Both the position numbers and the translations under genes were made by a program. Positions 1 through 7,959 of a stretch of 64,000 nucleotides of DNA are shown in pieces; the stretch's first letter is position 1, and every line of letters starts with the position of its first letter. Source of the DNA: Planctomycetota bacterium (GTDB taxonomy: Bacteria; Planctomycetota; Phycisphaerae; UBA1845); contig JAJRPG010000001.1 of assembly GCA_024280855.1 (NCBI GenBank), positions 1 to 64,000 on the forward strand, given 5' to 3'. The notes under the pieces were generated by a model, which worked only from the letters and a program-made list of their open reading frames with translations, was not told where the DNA came from and did no database searches.

Positions 1-298
1 CTGTCATGCTTGCCAGTTGCGACGAGCTTGTAAATGGCCTCGCTACGGCTAAGCCGAGTAAGACAATCATCGCGATACGCATCAACAACAATAGCCATTG
101 TTCAAACCAGACCGTGCGCGCTGCACGACGTTTAGCTTTAATCAAGAACGACATCGCTGCCCAGGGTACACGGCGATATTTCCGCCGGTTAATCAAGTGG
201 ATAATGACAGGTATAGCCCCGACGGCCAAGCCTGCGCCGGCTAGGGCGGGGTGAACAAAAGGCCAAAATTGAGCAAGCGTAAACATGTTCATTGCCAT
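1..298 (-). CDS. BatA-like aerotolerance protein, N-terminal part (cut by window edge)
   Basis: Partial gene running off the left edge; only about 99 N-terminal residues are visible. The translation begins MAMNMFTLAQFWPFVHP and has two hydrophobic segments (about residues 11-31 and 67-86) around the motif IPVIIHLINRRKYRRVPWAA. That is the classic BatA/aerotolerance N-terminal double-membrane domain, in which the HLINRR motif follows the first helix. The gene starts 7 bases after the stop of the DUF58 gene and lies in the same direction, so it is the third gene of a moxR-DUF58-batA operon. ATG codons at 298, 292 and 286 are all possible starts. Family members usually continue into a von Willebrand or large periplasmic region, which is outside this window. 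Confidence 0.8.
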   Translation of the reverse strand, partial: MAMNMFTLAQFWPFVHPALAGAGLAVGAIPVIIHLINRRKYRRVPWAAMSFLIKAKRRAARTVWFEQWLLLLMRIAMIVLLGLAVARPFTSSSQLASMT

Positions 299-305
299 TG
301 TAGAT

Positions 306-1256
306 TTATCGCATCACACGCGATGAGCGTTGTCGAAGTCGATTGCTACGAGCCGCGAGATAACTTGTCAGGGTAATGTTTAACGGTTGTGACGTATCGA
401 AAACTGAATAACTAATGTGCTGTCGGCCACACATGGTGCGCATGTCGTTTTGAAAACGATTCACTTCCTCCAGGTACTGACGACGAATGGCGTCTGGCTC
501 AGCTACTAACTCGCCACTTTGTTCCAGGCCCTCAAACAAAACCGTGCCATCAAAAGGGAACGTCAACTCAGCTTTATCCCAGAGGTTCCAAACGATAGGT
601 TCATGACGGCGATATCGTAATTGTGTCAACCCCTTGACAATGGTTTCGGGATCGTCGAATAAGTCGCTAATAACAATCACCAATGTCCGCTGACTCAATC
701 GTTCGCCCAGCTCTGCGAGCGTTGTGCCTAAAGAAGTGCGCCTAGTGCGGTCGTGGGTAGACATTGTACGAACCATTGTATGCCAATGATGCTGGCGCAC
801 GCTGGGCTTTATATATTCTGTAATATGCTCGTCGAATAACGCCAGCCCTACAAAGTCTCTTTGCCTCAGGGCTAAGTGAGCAATCGCACCCGTAACGACG
901 GTAGCGTATTCATACTTCGACAGGTATTCATCACTAGAGCGGTAGTTCATCGACTCACTGCAATCGACGACCAGCAGTACATGCATGTTCGTTTCCTGCT
1001 CATACTCTTTGATGTAATACTTGTCGGTCTTGGCAAATACTTTCCAGTCGATGTGCTTGAGGTCGTCGCCTTGCGTGTAAGCCCGGTGGTCAGCAAATTC
1101 GATAGACAAACCGTGATGCGGGCTATGATGCATGCCAGCGTAAAAGCCTTCCACAACCATACGCGCCCGTAGTTCCAAGCCGTGCAGCTTAGCAAGTACG
1201 CGCGGATCGAAATATGACGGCAGCGTCGAGATAGCTGGCGATGTGTCATGGTTCAT
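306..1256 (-). CDS. DUF58 domain protein (vWA-like, MoxR partner)
   Basis: A 316-residue soluble protein with the DUF58 signature around residues 57-90: R.Y..GDDLKHIDWKVFAKTD followed by YIKEYEQETN. A von Willebrand-type metal site is seen as DCSESM (about 98-103), the DxSxS pattern. The family is coupled to MoxR AAA ATPases and is thought to help assemble or activate client complexes at the membrane; the exact client is unknown. It lies between moxR and batA, all leftward, with 60 bases to moxR and 7 to batA. Length and motif order are normal for the family. The start ATG at 1256 has no strong Shine-Dalgarno sequence. Confidence 0.93.
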   Translation of the reverse strand: MNHDTSPAISTLPSYFDPRVLAKLHGLELRARMVVEGFYAGMHHSPHHGLSIEFADHRAYTQGDDLKHIDWKVFAKTDKYYIKEYEQETNMHVLLVVDCSESMNYRSSDEYLSKYEYATVVTGAIAHLALRQRDFVGLALFDEHITEYIKPSVRQHHWHTMVRTMSTHDRTRRTSLGTTLAELGERLSQRTLVIVISDLFDDPETIVKGLTQLRYRRHEPIVWNLWDKAELTFPFDGTVLFEGLEQSGELVAEPDAIRRQYLEEVNRFQNDMRTMCGRQHISYSVFDTSQPLNITLTSYLAARSNRLRQRSSRVMR

Positions 1257-1316
1257 GGGTAAGGCCGCCGCATGGTTATCTATTCGCTCACCAGTATGGT
1301 GCGATGACGTTTCGTA

Positions 1317-2417
1317 TTATTCGTTCGTATCGCTATTATCAGAAAAAACGCGACTGGCCATCGCTTCGCTCAAACCTGTGGAAGACTCCGCTGGTAGCCG
1401 ATCGATCAAGCGATCGACAATATCGTCTGTTGATAGACCTTCCGCTTCGGCATTAAAATTTGTAAGAATGCGATGGCGTAATACCGGCCTCGCTATGTCG
1501 CGTATGTCGTCGATGGATACATAAAATCGCCCCTGCAGTAGCGCGCGAGCTTTACCCGCTAGCACCAGATTTTGCGAAGCACGCGGGCCAGCGCCCCAAG
1601 ACACATATTCGCGTATAAAATCAGGCACTTCGCCTTTGTCGATGCGTGTAGAACGTGTCAGGGACATGGCATATTTAATCACATGGTCAGCGCAAGGCAC
1701 GCGACGCACGATGCTCTGTAATTCCATGATGTCACGGGCTGATAGGGTACGTTCCAACTCAACTACGTTTGTCGCGGTGGTCATCTTGACGATTTCAAAT
1801 TCTTCCTGCTCAGAGGGATAATCAACCAGCACCTTAAACATGAATCGGTCTAGTTGCGCTTCGGGTAGCGGATACGTTCCTTCTTGCTCGATGGGGTTTT
1901 GCGTGGCTAAAACGAAAAACGGCTTAGGCAGTTTGTGCGAAAACCCGGCTGCGGTCACTTGGTATTCTTGCATCGCTTCCAAAAGCGCCGCTTGAGTTTT
2001 AGGCGGAGTTCTGTTGATCTCGTCAGCCAGTACGATATTGGCAAAAATTGGGCCTTGTACAAATCGCAGCGAGCGAGCGCCCGTGCCCCGGTCCTCTTCA
2101 ATCACTTCTGTGCCCGTTATGTCTGAGGGCATAAGGTCCGGGGTGAACTGGATTCTGGAAAAACTCAGTGACAGCAGTTTCGATAGTGTGCTGATGATGA
2201 GCGTTTTTGCAAGACCAGGTACGCCTTCAAGAATACAATGACCGCCGCAAAACATGGCTATCAATATCTCATCGACCACGCGCTCTTGCCCGACGATTAC
2301 CTGGCGAAGCTGCTTACGAATTTGAGCGTGTGCTTCGACAAGTTTTTTCGCCAGCGCAATCTCGTCAGGATTGGCAACGTCGTCATTATTCGTTTCGTTG
2401 TTGGGGTCCGATGTCAT
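1317..2417 (-). CDS. MoxR family AAA+ ATPase
   Basis: A 366-residue AAA ATPase of the MoxR group. Walker A is GVPGLAKT (about residues 65-72), Walker B is IVLADEINR (128-136), followed by [11 protein letters not shown] and the sensor motif [25 protein letters not shown] in pieces; all are textbook MoxR. These ATPases act as chaperones for vWA-domain partners, here presumably the DUF58 and BatA-like proteins encoded just downstream in the same operon. The start ATG at 2417 has AAAGGG about 9 bases upstream. Nothing is odd in length or motifs. The physiological role in planctomycetes is not settled. Confidence 0.95.
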   Translation of the reverse strand: MTSDPNNETNNDDVANPDEIALAKKLVEAHAQIRKQLRQVIVGQERVVDEILIAMFCGGHCILEGVPGLAKTLIISTLSKLLSLSFSRIQFTPDLMPSDITGTEVIEEDRGTGARSLRFVQGPIFANIVLADEINRTPPKTQAALLEAMQEYQVTAAGFSHKLPKPFFVLATQNPIEQEGTYPLPEAQLDRFMFKVLVDYPSEQEEFEIVKMTTATNVVELERTLSARDIMELQSIVRRVPCADHVIKYAMSLTRSTRIDKGEVPDFIREYVSWGAGPRASQNLVLAGKARALLQGRFYVSIDDIRDIARPVLRHRILTNFNAEAEGLSTDDIVDRLIDRLPAESSTGLSEAMASRVFSDNSDTNE

Positions 2418-2459
2418 GTCATATACCCTTTAGTATATCGATCTAGCTTAAGACTACTA

Positions 2460-3491
2460 TCACGATGCATCATCATTGATAAGATTAATGAGCATCCGCA
2501 AACGTCCGGCATTACGTCGATCAAAGGCAAAAGCCAGCCGAGATTTATCGGGATACTCATCCTCTTCACCTTCCAACGGCTTATCAAATTGTTCAATGCG
2601 TCCTTCCGTGAGAATGTCGCCGAACGATTCATTTAGCTCTTTCAACAACTCGTCAGAGACCGGGCTGTTTAATCGCATCACTAATGTGTCAAACACATAT
2701 CTCGAGGAATGATAACGGCGATAGAAGCGAAGTATTTCATCCACCGCTTCCTGAGCATTATCCGTCACCAAAAACAGATTCAAATCCGCTTTGTCGATCA
2801 TGCCCTTACCCAGCAATTCGCGCTTCACATATTCTTCCCATGTGCGCCAATACGACCCACCAGGCTCGTCGCACATTACAACAGGCGTAGGTAGGGACTT
2901 GCCTGTTTGTATTAACGTCAAAGATTCAAACCCTTCGTCTTGCGTACCAAACCCACCGGGGAATAAAACGATAGCCTTGGCTTCTTTGACGAATATCACT
3001 TTGCGTGTGAAAAAGTATTTGAACATAATCAACTTAGGATCATCCGCGATGATCGTGTTGGTCTTCTGTTCAAAAGGTAGACTGATAGCTACGCCAAAGC
3101 TAGCTTCGGGCGTCGCGCCATGATGGCCCGCCCGCATAATGCCGTCCCCCGCGCCGGTAATGACCATCCACCCTTGCTTTTGAATAAGTTCAGCAAAAAG
3201 CTTAGCCTGAATATATTGAGGATGTTGTTCCGGCGTTCGGGCAGAGCCAAAAACAGACGCCTTGGGAATGTGGCTATACGGCGCAAAAACTTTGAATGCG
3301 TATCGCAATTCTTTCAGCGAAGTATTGAGAATTTTAACATCGCCGCGTTCGGCTTCATCCGCCGCCGAGCGACATAAGGTCACGAGCATTTGTTCGTACA
3401 AATCTTCGTGGTCCGACGGCGCGAACTCCGCCAGAAATCTTTCTATCGCCTCAGCTCGGTCGTTGCGAAATTCTTTTTTCGATTGACTAAT
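2460..3491 (-). CDS. LOG family protein (Rossmann-fold nucleotide hydrolase)
   Basis: Resembles the TIGR00730/LOG group: VITGAGDGIMRAG at the Rossmann loop and the hallmark PGGFGTQDEGFE (PGGxGTxxE) active-site motif. LOG proteins release the base from cytokinin-type or purine nucleotide monophosphates; in bacteria the true substrate is often unknown. The only usual start codon is TTG at 3401 (313 residues). However the frame stays open and protein-like for 30 more codons (SKKEFRNDRAEAIERFLAEF...), and the only ribosome-binding-like AAGGA is at 3500-3504, 8 bases before an in-frame ATT (3491) and 5 before ACG (3494). I therefore extend it to 3491 with a non-standard start; 3401 is the conservative choice. 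The member is longer than short LOGs because of its C-terminal region. Confidence 0.85.
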   Translation of the reverse strand: MSQSKKEFRNDRAEAIERFLAEFAPSDHEDLYEQMLVTLCRSAADEAERGDVKILNTSLKELRYAFKVFAPYSHIPKASVFGSARTPEQHPQYIQAKLFAELIQKQGWMVITGAGDGIMRAGHHGATPEASFGVAISLPFEQKTNTIIADDPKLIMFKYFFTRKVIFVKEAKAIVLFPGGFGTQDEGFESLTLIQTGKSLPTPVVMCDEPGGSYWRTWEEYVKRELLGKGMIDKADLNLFLVTDNAQEAVDEILRFYRRYHSSRYVFDTLVMRLNSPVSDELLKELNESFGDILTEGRIEQFDKPLEGEEDEYPDKSRLAFAFDRRNAGRLRMLINLINDDAS

Positions 3492-3504
3492 CGTATTGTT
3501 CCTT

Positions 3505-4014
3505 TTCGTTACTATATATATCTAACTACCTTGGCTAACTAATAGTAGTTCGGCCAAAGTATCCAGATGTAGAATCCATTTTCATTTTAGTCGTAACATC
3601 CGCGAATGTTACCGGCTAATACCCGGTGATTCGCAACTTCACAACAACTGACAACCCACTGATCGAGCCACCGCCATGATCGGATGGCCGGCATCGCATT
3701 ATCTACTATCCCAATAGGGGACTGCCTGTACCATCTTTATCGACCTTTGGCCTGCTTATGCCGAGTTGCCAGAGTCTCATTTAACCTGACCCCATCATTG
3801 GCCGGTGTGGCGTAACCTTATGCAGGACAGGAGATTACGGGTGTTTTCTCGTGTGCATGTTACAGTTTGCGAGTCAATCAGATGAAATATCGTTTTAAGA
3901 CACCTCCGCATTGATTCTATCGGTCTTAGAGCCGATGAATCTATGAGGCATAGTCTCGCGCCGACGGATCGTCTGTCGAGTTCGGGGCAATGGGTTTAGC
4001 GTGATCTCAGTCGT
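3505..4014. other. Intergenic stretch, no gene seen
   Basis: About 510 bases between the divergently placed LOG gene and the deacetylase gene. Short reading frames here lack ribosome-binding sites and do not look protein-like. An imperfect inverted repeat, ATCGG...CCGAT, lies near 3920-3938. It presumably holds the two divergent promoters, but I cannot point to a convincing -10/-35 pair. Confidence 0.5.
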
Positions 4015-4947
4015 ATGACAATAAAGATACAACCACAGCACGCATTTACCGTCGATTTGGAAGCCTGGTTCCACGCGCACAACCTCAACATCGCCAGGTC
4101 TCAGTGGGATGAGCTTCCGCTTCGCCTGGACGAGCCGGTACAGCAATTGTTGATGTTGTTGGAAAAGCATCACACCCGTGCGACATTTTTTGTGCTGGGA
4201 TATGTCGCTCGGCGTCAGCCATCTTTAGTCACGGCGATTCACCAAGCCGGGCATGAGATTGCCAGCCACGGTATGAACCATCAGCGCGTAGACAAACTGA
4301 GCGAGTCGCAATTCCGCGATGATGTTTCACGCGCAAAACAAACGTTGGAATCACTCATCGGTGAACCAGTCATTGGCTATCGCGCCCCAGCTTATTCGAT
4401 AGGCTCAGAAAATCACTGGTCGCTCGACGTCTTGCGCGAGCTTGGCATGTGTTACGACTCGAGCATATACCCCGTTCGCTCGCCTCATAGCCGATACGGC
4501 GTGCCCGGCGCGTCGTTATCACCAACCACGCTCGACTGCGGTTTATACGAATTTCCTCTACCAACCTGGAAGCTATTTCACCACCGTTTGCCCGCTGCCA
4601 CTGGAGGCTATCTCCGTCTTTGGCCCATGTTGATTACTCGGCAAACTTTTTCGCAATACGACAAGGCTAATCGACCAGTGGTGGTCAACGTGCATCCGTG
4701 GGAGTTAGACCCCGGACAACCCAGGCAGGCAGTGCCATTCATGCGGCGCTTAACGCATTATACCAATTTATCAAAAACGCTATCACGACTCGACCGTGTT
4801 TTGTCCCGGCACGAATTTCTTACACTACGAGATATGTATCAACAGTATATACAAACGATGCAGCCTAAACAAAAAGTATTAAAGCAGGCGTCAACGCAGA
4901 ATAGAACCAGGCCAACGTTACACAAGGTTTCAGAGGCTAACGCATGA
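4015..4947 (+). CDS. Polysaccharide deacetylase, DUF3473 / exosortase-locus type
   Basis: A 310-residue NodB-type deacetylase of the subgroup found in PEP-CTERM/exosortase exopolysaccharide loci. The first catalytic motif is FTVDLEAWFH (about residues 11-20), with the metal/base aspartate in VDLE. The zinc ligands are in HEIASHGMNHQ (80-90), and the third motif is GYRAPAYSIG. The C-terminal VNVHPWELDP stretch is typical of the DUF3473 extension. The reaction is expected to be removal of N-acetyl groups from a cell-surface glycan. There is no signal peptide, which is usual for this subgroup. It is followed closely by two secreted lipoproteins. An exosortase gene is not in the window, but a sortable IPTL-CTERM-like protein is at 60.75-63.66 kb. 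Confidence 0.92.
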   Translation: MTIKIQPQHAFTVDLEAWFHAHNLNIARSQWDELPLRLDEPVQQLLMLLEKHHTRATFFVLGYVARRQPSLVTAIHQAGHEIASHGMNHQRVDKLSESQFRDDVSRAKQTLESLIGEPVIGYRAPAYSIGSENHWSLDVLRELGMCYDSSIYPVRSPHSRYGVPGASLSPTTLDCGLYEFPLPTWKLFHHRLPAATGGYLRLWPMLITRQTFSQYDKANRPVVVNVHPWELDPGQPRQAVPFMRRLTHYTNLSKTLSRLDRVLSRHEFLTLRDMYQQYIQTMQPKQKVLKQASTQNRTRPTLHKVSEANA

Positions 4948-4970
4948 TATTCATCTAATAGGTACACGGC

Positions 4971-6020
4971 ATGAACCACACATATTTCAACTCGCAGGCA
5001 AGGCATCGTTATAAGGTGTCGAGCATAGCCTTGTTTTTCTTGATGGTCTGCTCATTGGCCAGTTGCCGGTTGAGTATTAGTGAATCGGAAACAGAAGGCT
5101 CAACGATTCAAGGCCCAGGTTGCGCCGATGTCATTTGTACTGCGCCCATGGTATGTGTTGAACCAAGCGGGGAATGTAAAAGCGTATGCGATAACGACAT
5201 TTCTTGTGTCAACAATGATCCCTGCCAAACTATTGTTAGCCAACAGTCATCAGATAGCGAGCAGGCGGATACCGCGCCTTCTATTTGCGAATCATTCACT
5301 TGTAACGCGGGTGGATTTCTTTCTTGTCAATTGTTCGACCCGTGTATGATTGATTCGTGCGACGCTGCGCTTGGATGTAGTCACGAATCCGTGACGGAAG
5401 TCGAGTGCGCCGCTGATGAGGTTTGCGTAAGTGAAATTCCCTTAGGCTCAACATATCCAGGTCGGCTGGGAGACTGTGCGAAGCGATGCACACAAGAGAG
5501 CGATTGTGACGATAGCGACGATTGCACCAACGACGTGTGTGAGACGAACTTGTTATCAACATCGGCTACTGAAGGGTTGTGTGCCAATGCGACGATCGAT
5601 TCGTGTATGTTGTTAGGCGCATGTTGCACTAAAGAGGGCTGCTTTGAACTCAGCGAGCCAGACTGCGTCTCTCAATTTCTTGGAGAAGTTTATCAGGGCG
5701 ACGGGACGACGTGTAGCCCAAGCCCTTGCTTTGGTGATTTCATGCCAGGCAGCTACGCTCTCTCTGGCGATTGCCCCGGTGATGGGACGACTGTCACATT
5801 AGCCGCTGAAGCCAACACTCTTTTCCTTCGTGGCCTATCCGAAAATGATGACATTCCATTGGCACTAAACGGGTCAACCGCTACGGCGACTGACCTAGTG
5901 GTGTCAGGTGTTGGCGATCAAAATGCCACGCTATCTGTACTCGTCGATGGCAGCATATTACTAGACATCTCATCGGCTTTCGCGGAGACGAGTTGCCGAT
6001 CTACTATGCTCATGCAATAA
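4971..6020 (+). CDS. Cysteine-rich secreted lipoprotein
   Basis: A 349-residue exported protein of unknown function. The N-terminus has basic residues, a hydrophobic stretch and the lipobox LASC (about residues 29-32), so it should be lipid-anchored. The mature part is rich in paired cysteines with spacing such as CTAPMVC, CNNDPC-like and CTNDVC, resembling the disulphide-rich VCDxxxxC repeats common in secreted planctomycete and myxobacterial proteins. The last third (about 255-349) has few cysteines and reads like a beta-sandwich. It lies 23 bases after the deacetylase gene, so cotranscription is likely. No enzyme motif is visible. Confidence 0.8.
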   Translation: MNHTYFNSQARHRYKVSSIALFFLMVCSLASCRLSISESETEGSTIQGPGCADVICTAPMVCVEPSGECKSVCDNDISCVNNDPCQTIVSQQSSDSEQADTAPSICESFTCNAGGFLSCQLFDPCMIDSCDAALGCSHESVTEVECAADEVCVSEIPLGSTYPGRLGDCAKRCTQESDCDDSDDCTNDVCETNLLSTSATEGLCANATIDSCMLLGACCTKEGCFELSEPDCVSQFLGEVYQGDGTTCSPSPCFGDFMPGSYALSGDCPGDGTTVTLAAEANTLFLRGLSENDDIPLALNGSTATATDLVVSGVGDQNATLSVLVDGSILLDISSAFAETSCRSTMLMQ

Positions 6021-6080
6021 TAGCTGCTACTGCCATACAAGGGAGAAGGACTTTTCGGGTTTACGACAGGGGCTGACTAA

Positions 6081-6269
6081 GTGAATTTGCCAAAAGTAAC
6101 TAAGACGCTCGTATTCAACCGGCCCGTGATTTTTGCAATCATATTAGTATGTATGACGTCAGGTTGTAATCACGATAGTAATGGCGGAGGTAGTGGTTGT
6201 GGCTCGTTTGGTATCGCTTGTTTCGTTGATTCGTTCGTGCAATCTTTCACCGGAATTTTTCAGGTGTAA
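6081..6269 (+). CDS. Small glycine/cysteine-rich lipoprotein
   Basis: A 62-residue protein starting at GTG 6081. A hydrophobic segment FAIILVCMTSGC ends in a good lipobox (TSGC, cysteine about residue 29). The mature part is only about 33 residues and is rich in Gly, Cys and Phe (GGGSGCGSFGIACF). It follows the cysteine-rich lipoprotein in the same direction. The function is unknown; its size and position suggest a small envelope partner of that protein. Confidence 0.6.
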   Translation: MNLPKVTKTLVFNRPVIFAIILVCMTSGCNHDSNGGGSGCGSFGIACFVDSFVQSFTGIFQV

Positions 6270-6396
6270 GGCCGCAATGATTGCTTCGCTAGACCCTTCA
6301 AACCGAGACGCAGATCAGAACGACAGAACACAATAACCTAAAAATTAGCTAGATAAGGTCGCAAGCCCGCTCGACGTAGTCGAAGGCAGAAGTCAA

Positions 6397-6624
6397 CTAC
6401 TTAGCTGCGGCATTATCGTCGTCATCGGTCTTTTCTTCACCCTTCTTCTTGGTCTTTTTGCCGAGTGAGACTTTGCGATGTCCGTACTTGGGCATGCCGA
6501 TGGCACTAGACTCTTCCGACCAAAGCCCGGTTTCTTTCATGGCTTCGACGCGTTCTGCTCGGGTGAGAACATTTCTGTGACGTGCCAGAGTGTTTTTTGA
6601 TTTGAGTGATTTATCTAGTGACAT
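6397..6624 (-). CDS. Small basic protein (TIGR04137-type)
   Basis: A 75-residue Lys/Arg-rich protein beginning MSLDKSLKSKNTLARHRNVL and containing TRAERVEAMKETGLW...MPKYGHRKVSLGKK with a lysine/aspartate tail. This matches the short basic protein family conserved in the Planctomycetes-Verrucomicrobia-Chlamydiae group, probably ribosome- or nucleic-acid-associated, though no role is proven. I start it at ATG 6624, where GGGAG lies about 10 bases upstream and the conserved MSLDKSLKSK begins; a longer frame to 6648 is unlikely. It starts 6 bases after the stop of the upstream membrane protein gene, so the two form an operon. It is a good lineage marker. Confidence 0.88.
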   Translation of the reverse strand: MSLDKSLKSKNTLARHRNVLTRAERVEAMKETGLWSEESSAIGMPKYGHRKVSLGKKTKKKGEEKTDDDDNAAAK

Positions 6625-6629
6625 TTCAA

Positions 6630-7451
6630 CTATGCTCCCGCTAACCAAGAATCCCGCGTAAGGGTTCGATAGTAACCATTCAGTTTATACCCGCCGCCGA
6701 CGGTGAAATACTCTCCACCCGCAGCCCTAACTTTTTCTAATAACGCATCCGCCATCTGCTTTTGCACCCGGTCTTTGTGGTTATATCCACGCGTGGTGAT
6801 TAGCTGCGTTGCGCCGCTCTTTGTCAGTACCAATTCAGTCTCAATACCTCGTTTGCCCAAAAACTGTCTGGCTAACAAGGCGTCTTCATTTCGCCCAGAC
6901 GAAAACTCCTGGGCAACGATATACGTCAATCCCTTAACCCACTGCGCCTGAGAAACGATAGCTTCGTTTTCCGCCGCAGCCATAGGGTCGGAGACTAAGG
7001 AGCCGAGTAACGAAGTCGCCGCAGGTCCAGCCTTAGCCAATTCAATTTCACTCGTCGCCTCAGCCGCGAAGGAACTTCTGCCTAGCTCATATCCTTCGCG
7101 AAGCCCTTGGGCTTTGCCGCTGCGCGTGCCAAGTACATGGCTAAACACGAGCGTCATCATCATCACAAAAACTACCACGGCGCCCGTCGTACTGGTCAGC
7201 GTAAACCGAACACATTGGCCTTCTATTTCGACCAGCCCATGCTTTTTGCCCGGCTCTGATGTTGCCGCTACCGGAACAGCCACCGTCGGCGCTATTTCAA
7301 GCTCAGCAGGCTCCATTTCGCCATCTTGAAAATCGGCGGCTTTAGAACCCGCGTGGTTCCACCAACTGGGAACTTTGAGTGCATCCGGTTCATTTTTTCG
7401 TTGCCGTTCGATAAGCTCAAACAGCGCAGGCCCGTCCTTAGCTTTGGGCAT
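6630..7451 (-). CDS. Single-pass membrane protein with SPOR-like C-terminus
   Basis: A 273-residue protein. The N-terminus MPKAKDGPALFELIERQRKN followed by a WW motif is a pattern I associate with planctomycete proteins of this type. One membrane helix (AVVVFVMMMTLVFSHVLG) sits near residues 85-102. The C-terminal ~100 residues alternate beta and alpha (WVKGLTYIVAQEFSS...AGGEYFTVGGGYKLNGYYRTL) and resemble a degenerate SPOR peptidoglycan-binding fold. The start at 7451 is chosen because GGAGG stands 6 bases upstream; an in-frame extension to 7616 has no such site. It precedes the small basic protein gene by 6 bases. The function is unknown; a link to envelope or ribosome-associated membrane work is only a guess. 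Confidence 0.75.
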   Translation of the reverse strand: MPKAKDGPALFELIERQRKNEPDALKVPSWWNHAGSKAADFQDGEMEPAELEIAPTVAVPVAATSEPGKKHGLVEIEGQCVRFTLTSTTGAVVVFVMMMTLVFSHVLGTRSGKAQGLREGYELGRSSFAAEATSEIELAKAGPAATSLLGSLVSDPMAAAENEAIVSQAQWVKGLTYIVAQEFSSGRNEDALLARQFLGKRGIETELVLTKSGATQLITTRGYNHKDRVQKQMADALLEKVRAAGGEYFTVGGGYKLNGYYRTLTRDSWLAGA

Positions 7452-7614
7452 GTTAAGCCTCCATGCAAGCCCGATTCCCGATACCACCGGGAGGCCGGAT
7501 TCTAGCCTGTATGCCCAATTTTGCAAGGTAGCACCAGCCGCTCCCTCCCAATTTTTTCCAACAGCCGAATTCTCGAATAGCGCGCAGATTGAAGTTTTCC
7601 AGAATCGCTTGTTC

Positions 7615-7647
7615 ATGATGTAGTTCCCACAGTGGGAACTACATCAT
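7615..7647. repeat. Perfect 33-bp palindrome
   Basis: Two perfectly complementary 16-base arms (7615-7630 and 7632-7647, left arm ending TGATGTAGTTCCCAC) around one central A. It would fold into a very stable hairpin or bind a dimeric protein symmetrically. No run of T follows on either strand, so a standard intrinsic terminator is not supported. It lies 168 bases upstream of the membrane-protein start and about 150 bases upstream of tRNA-Val. Confidence 0.8.
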
Positions 7648-7740
7648 CACCAGCGAGCATTTCCAGCCAATAGGCCAACAGTCCAGTTAATTCGTAGGCC
7701 GGAGTAAAGTGTGGCTTATCTATTGTAATTGTCAGCTACA

Positions 7741-7768
7741 TTGCCCAAGCCTTATTCCGTGATATGAT
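7741..7768 (+). promoter_or_regulatory. Probable promoter of tRNA-Val
   Basis: TTGCCC (7741-7746) and TATGAT (7763-7768) are separated by 16 bases, a fair sigma-70-type pair. The likely start of transcription is about 20 bases before the tRNA. The call is by consensus only. Confidence 0.45.
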
Positions 7769-7793
7769 ATCGTTCACTTGGTGCTAAGGCAGG

Positions 7794-7866
7794 GGGCGAT
7801 TAGCTCAGTTGGCAGAGCGTTCGGATCACACCCGAAAGGTCACAGGTTCAAGTCCTGTATCGCCCA
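7794..7866 (+). tRNA. tRNA-Val (anticodon CAC)
   Basis: A full cloverleaf is visible: acceptor GGGCGAT pairing with ATCGCCC, D-arm GCTC/GAGC, anticodon stem TTCGG/CCGAA with loop ATCACAC (anticodon CAC at 7827-7829), T-arm ACAGG/CCTGT, and discriminator A at 7866. The CCA end is not encoded. The last 28 bases are the left attachment site of the 45-kb island, and the 3' end of the gene is preserved by the inserted element. Confidence 0.97.
7839..7866 (+). repeat. attL: tRNA-Val 3' end
   Basis: Left copy of the 28-base direct repeat. It covers the T-arm and the acceptor 3' strand of the tRNA, the usual crossover segment for tRNA-specific tyrosine integrases. The base after the repeat differs from the right copy (G versus A), then TAA matches again. 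Confidence 0.88.
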
Positions 7867-7913
7867 GTAAGAAAAAGGCTTGTATAGTAGTATATTCTAG
7901 TCTTTCCGCTTGC

Positions 7914-7933
7914 CTTTAGGTCAAGGCTGACCT
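7914..7933. promoter_or_regulatory. Candidate integrase arm-type site near attL
   Basis: CTTTAGGTCA (7914-7923), the complement of TGACCTAAAG, overlaps an inverted repeat AGGTC-aaggct-GACCT (7918-7933). The same 10-mer occurs twice close to attR (52746-52755 and 52759-52768). Sharing at both ends of the island fits arm-type integrase or excisionase binding sites. The site also lies in the leader of the integrase gene, so it could be an autoregulatory operator. Confidence 0.5.
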
Positions 7934-7959
7934 ATAAGCCTATTGAGGACTCGATCGCC

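Noticed and set aside
6-254. Plus-strand frame at the left edge
   Set aside because: The opposite strand encodes a clear BatA N-terminus in the same bases.
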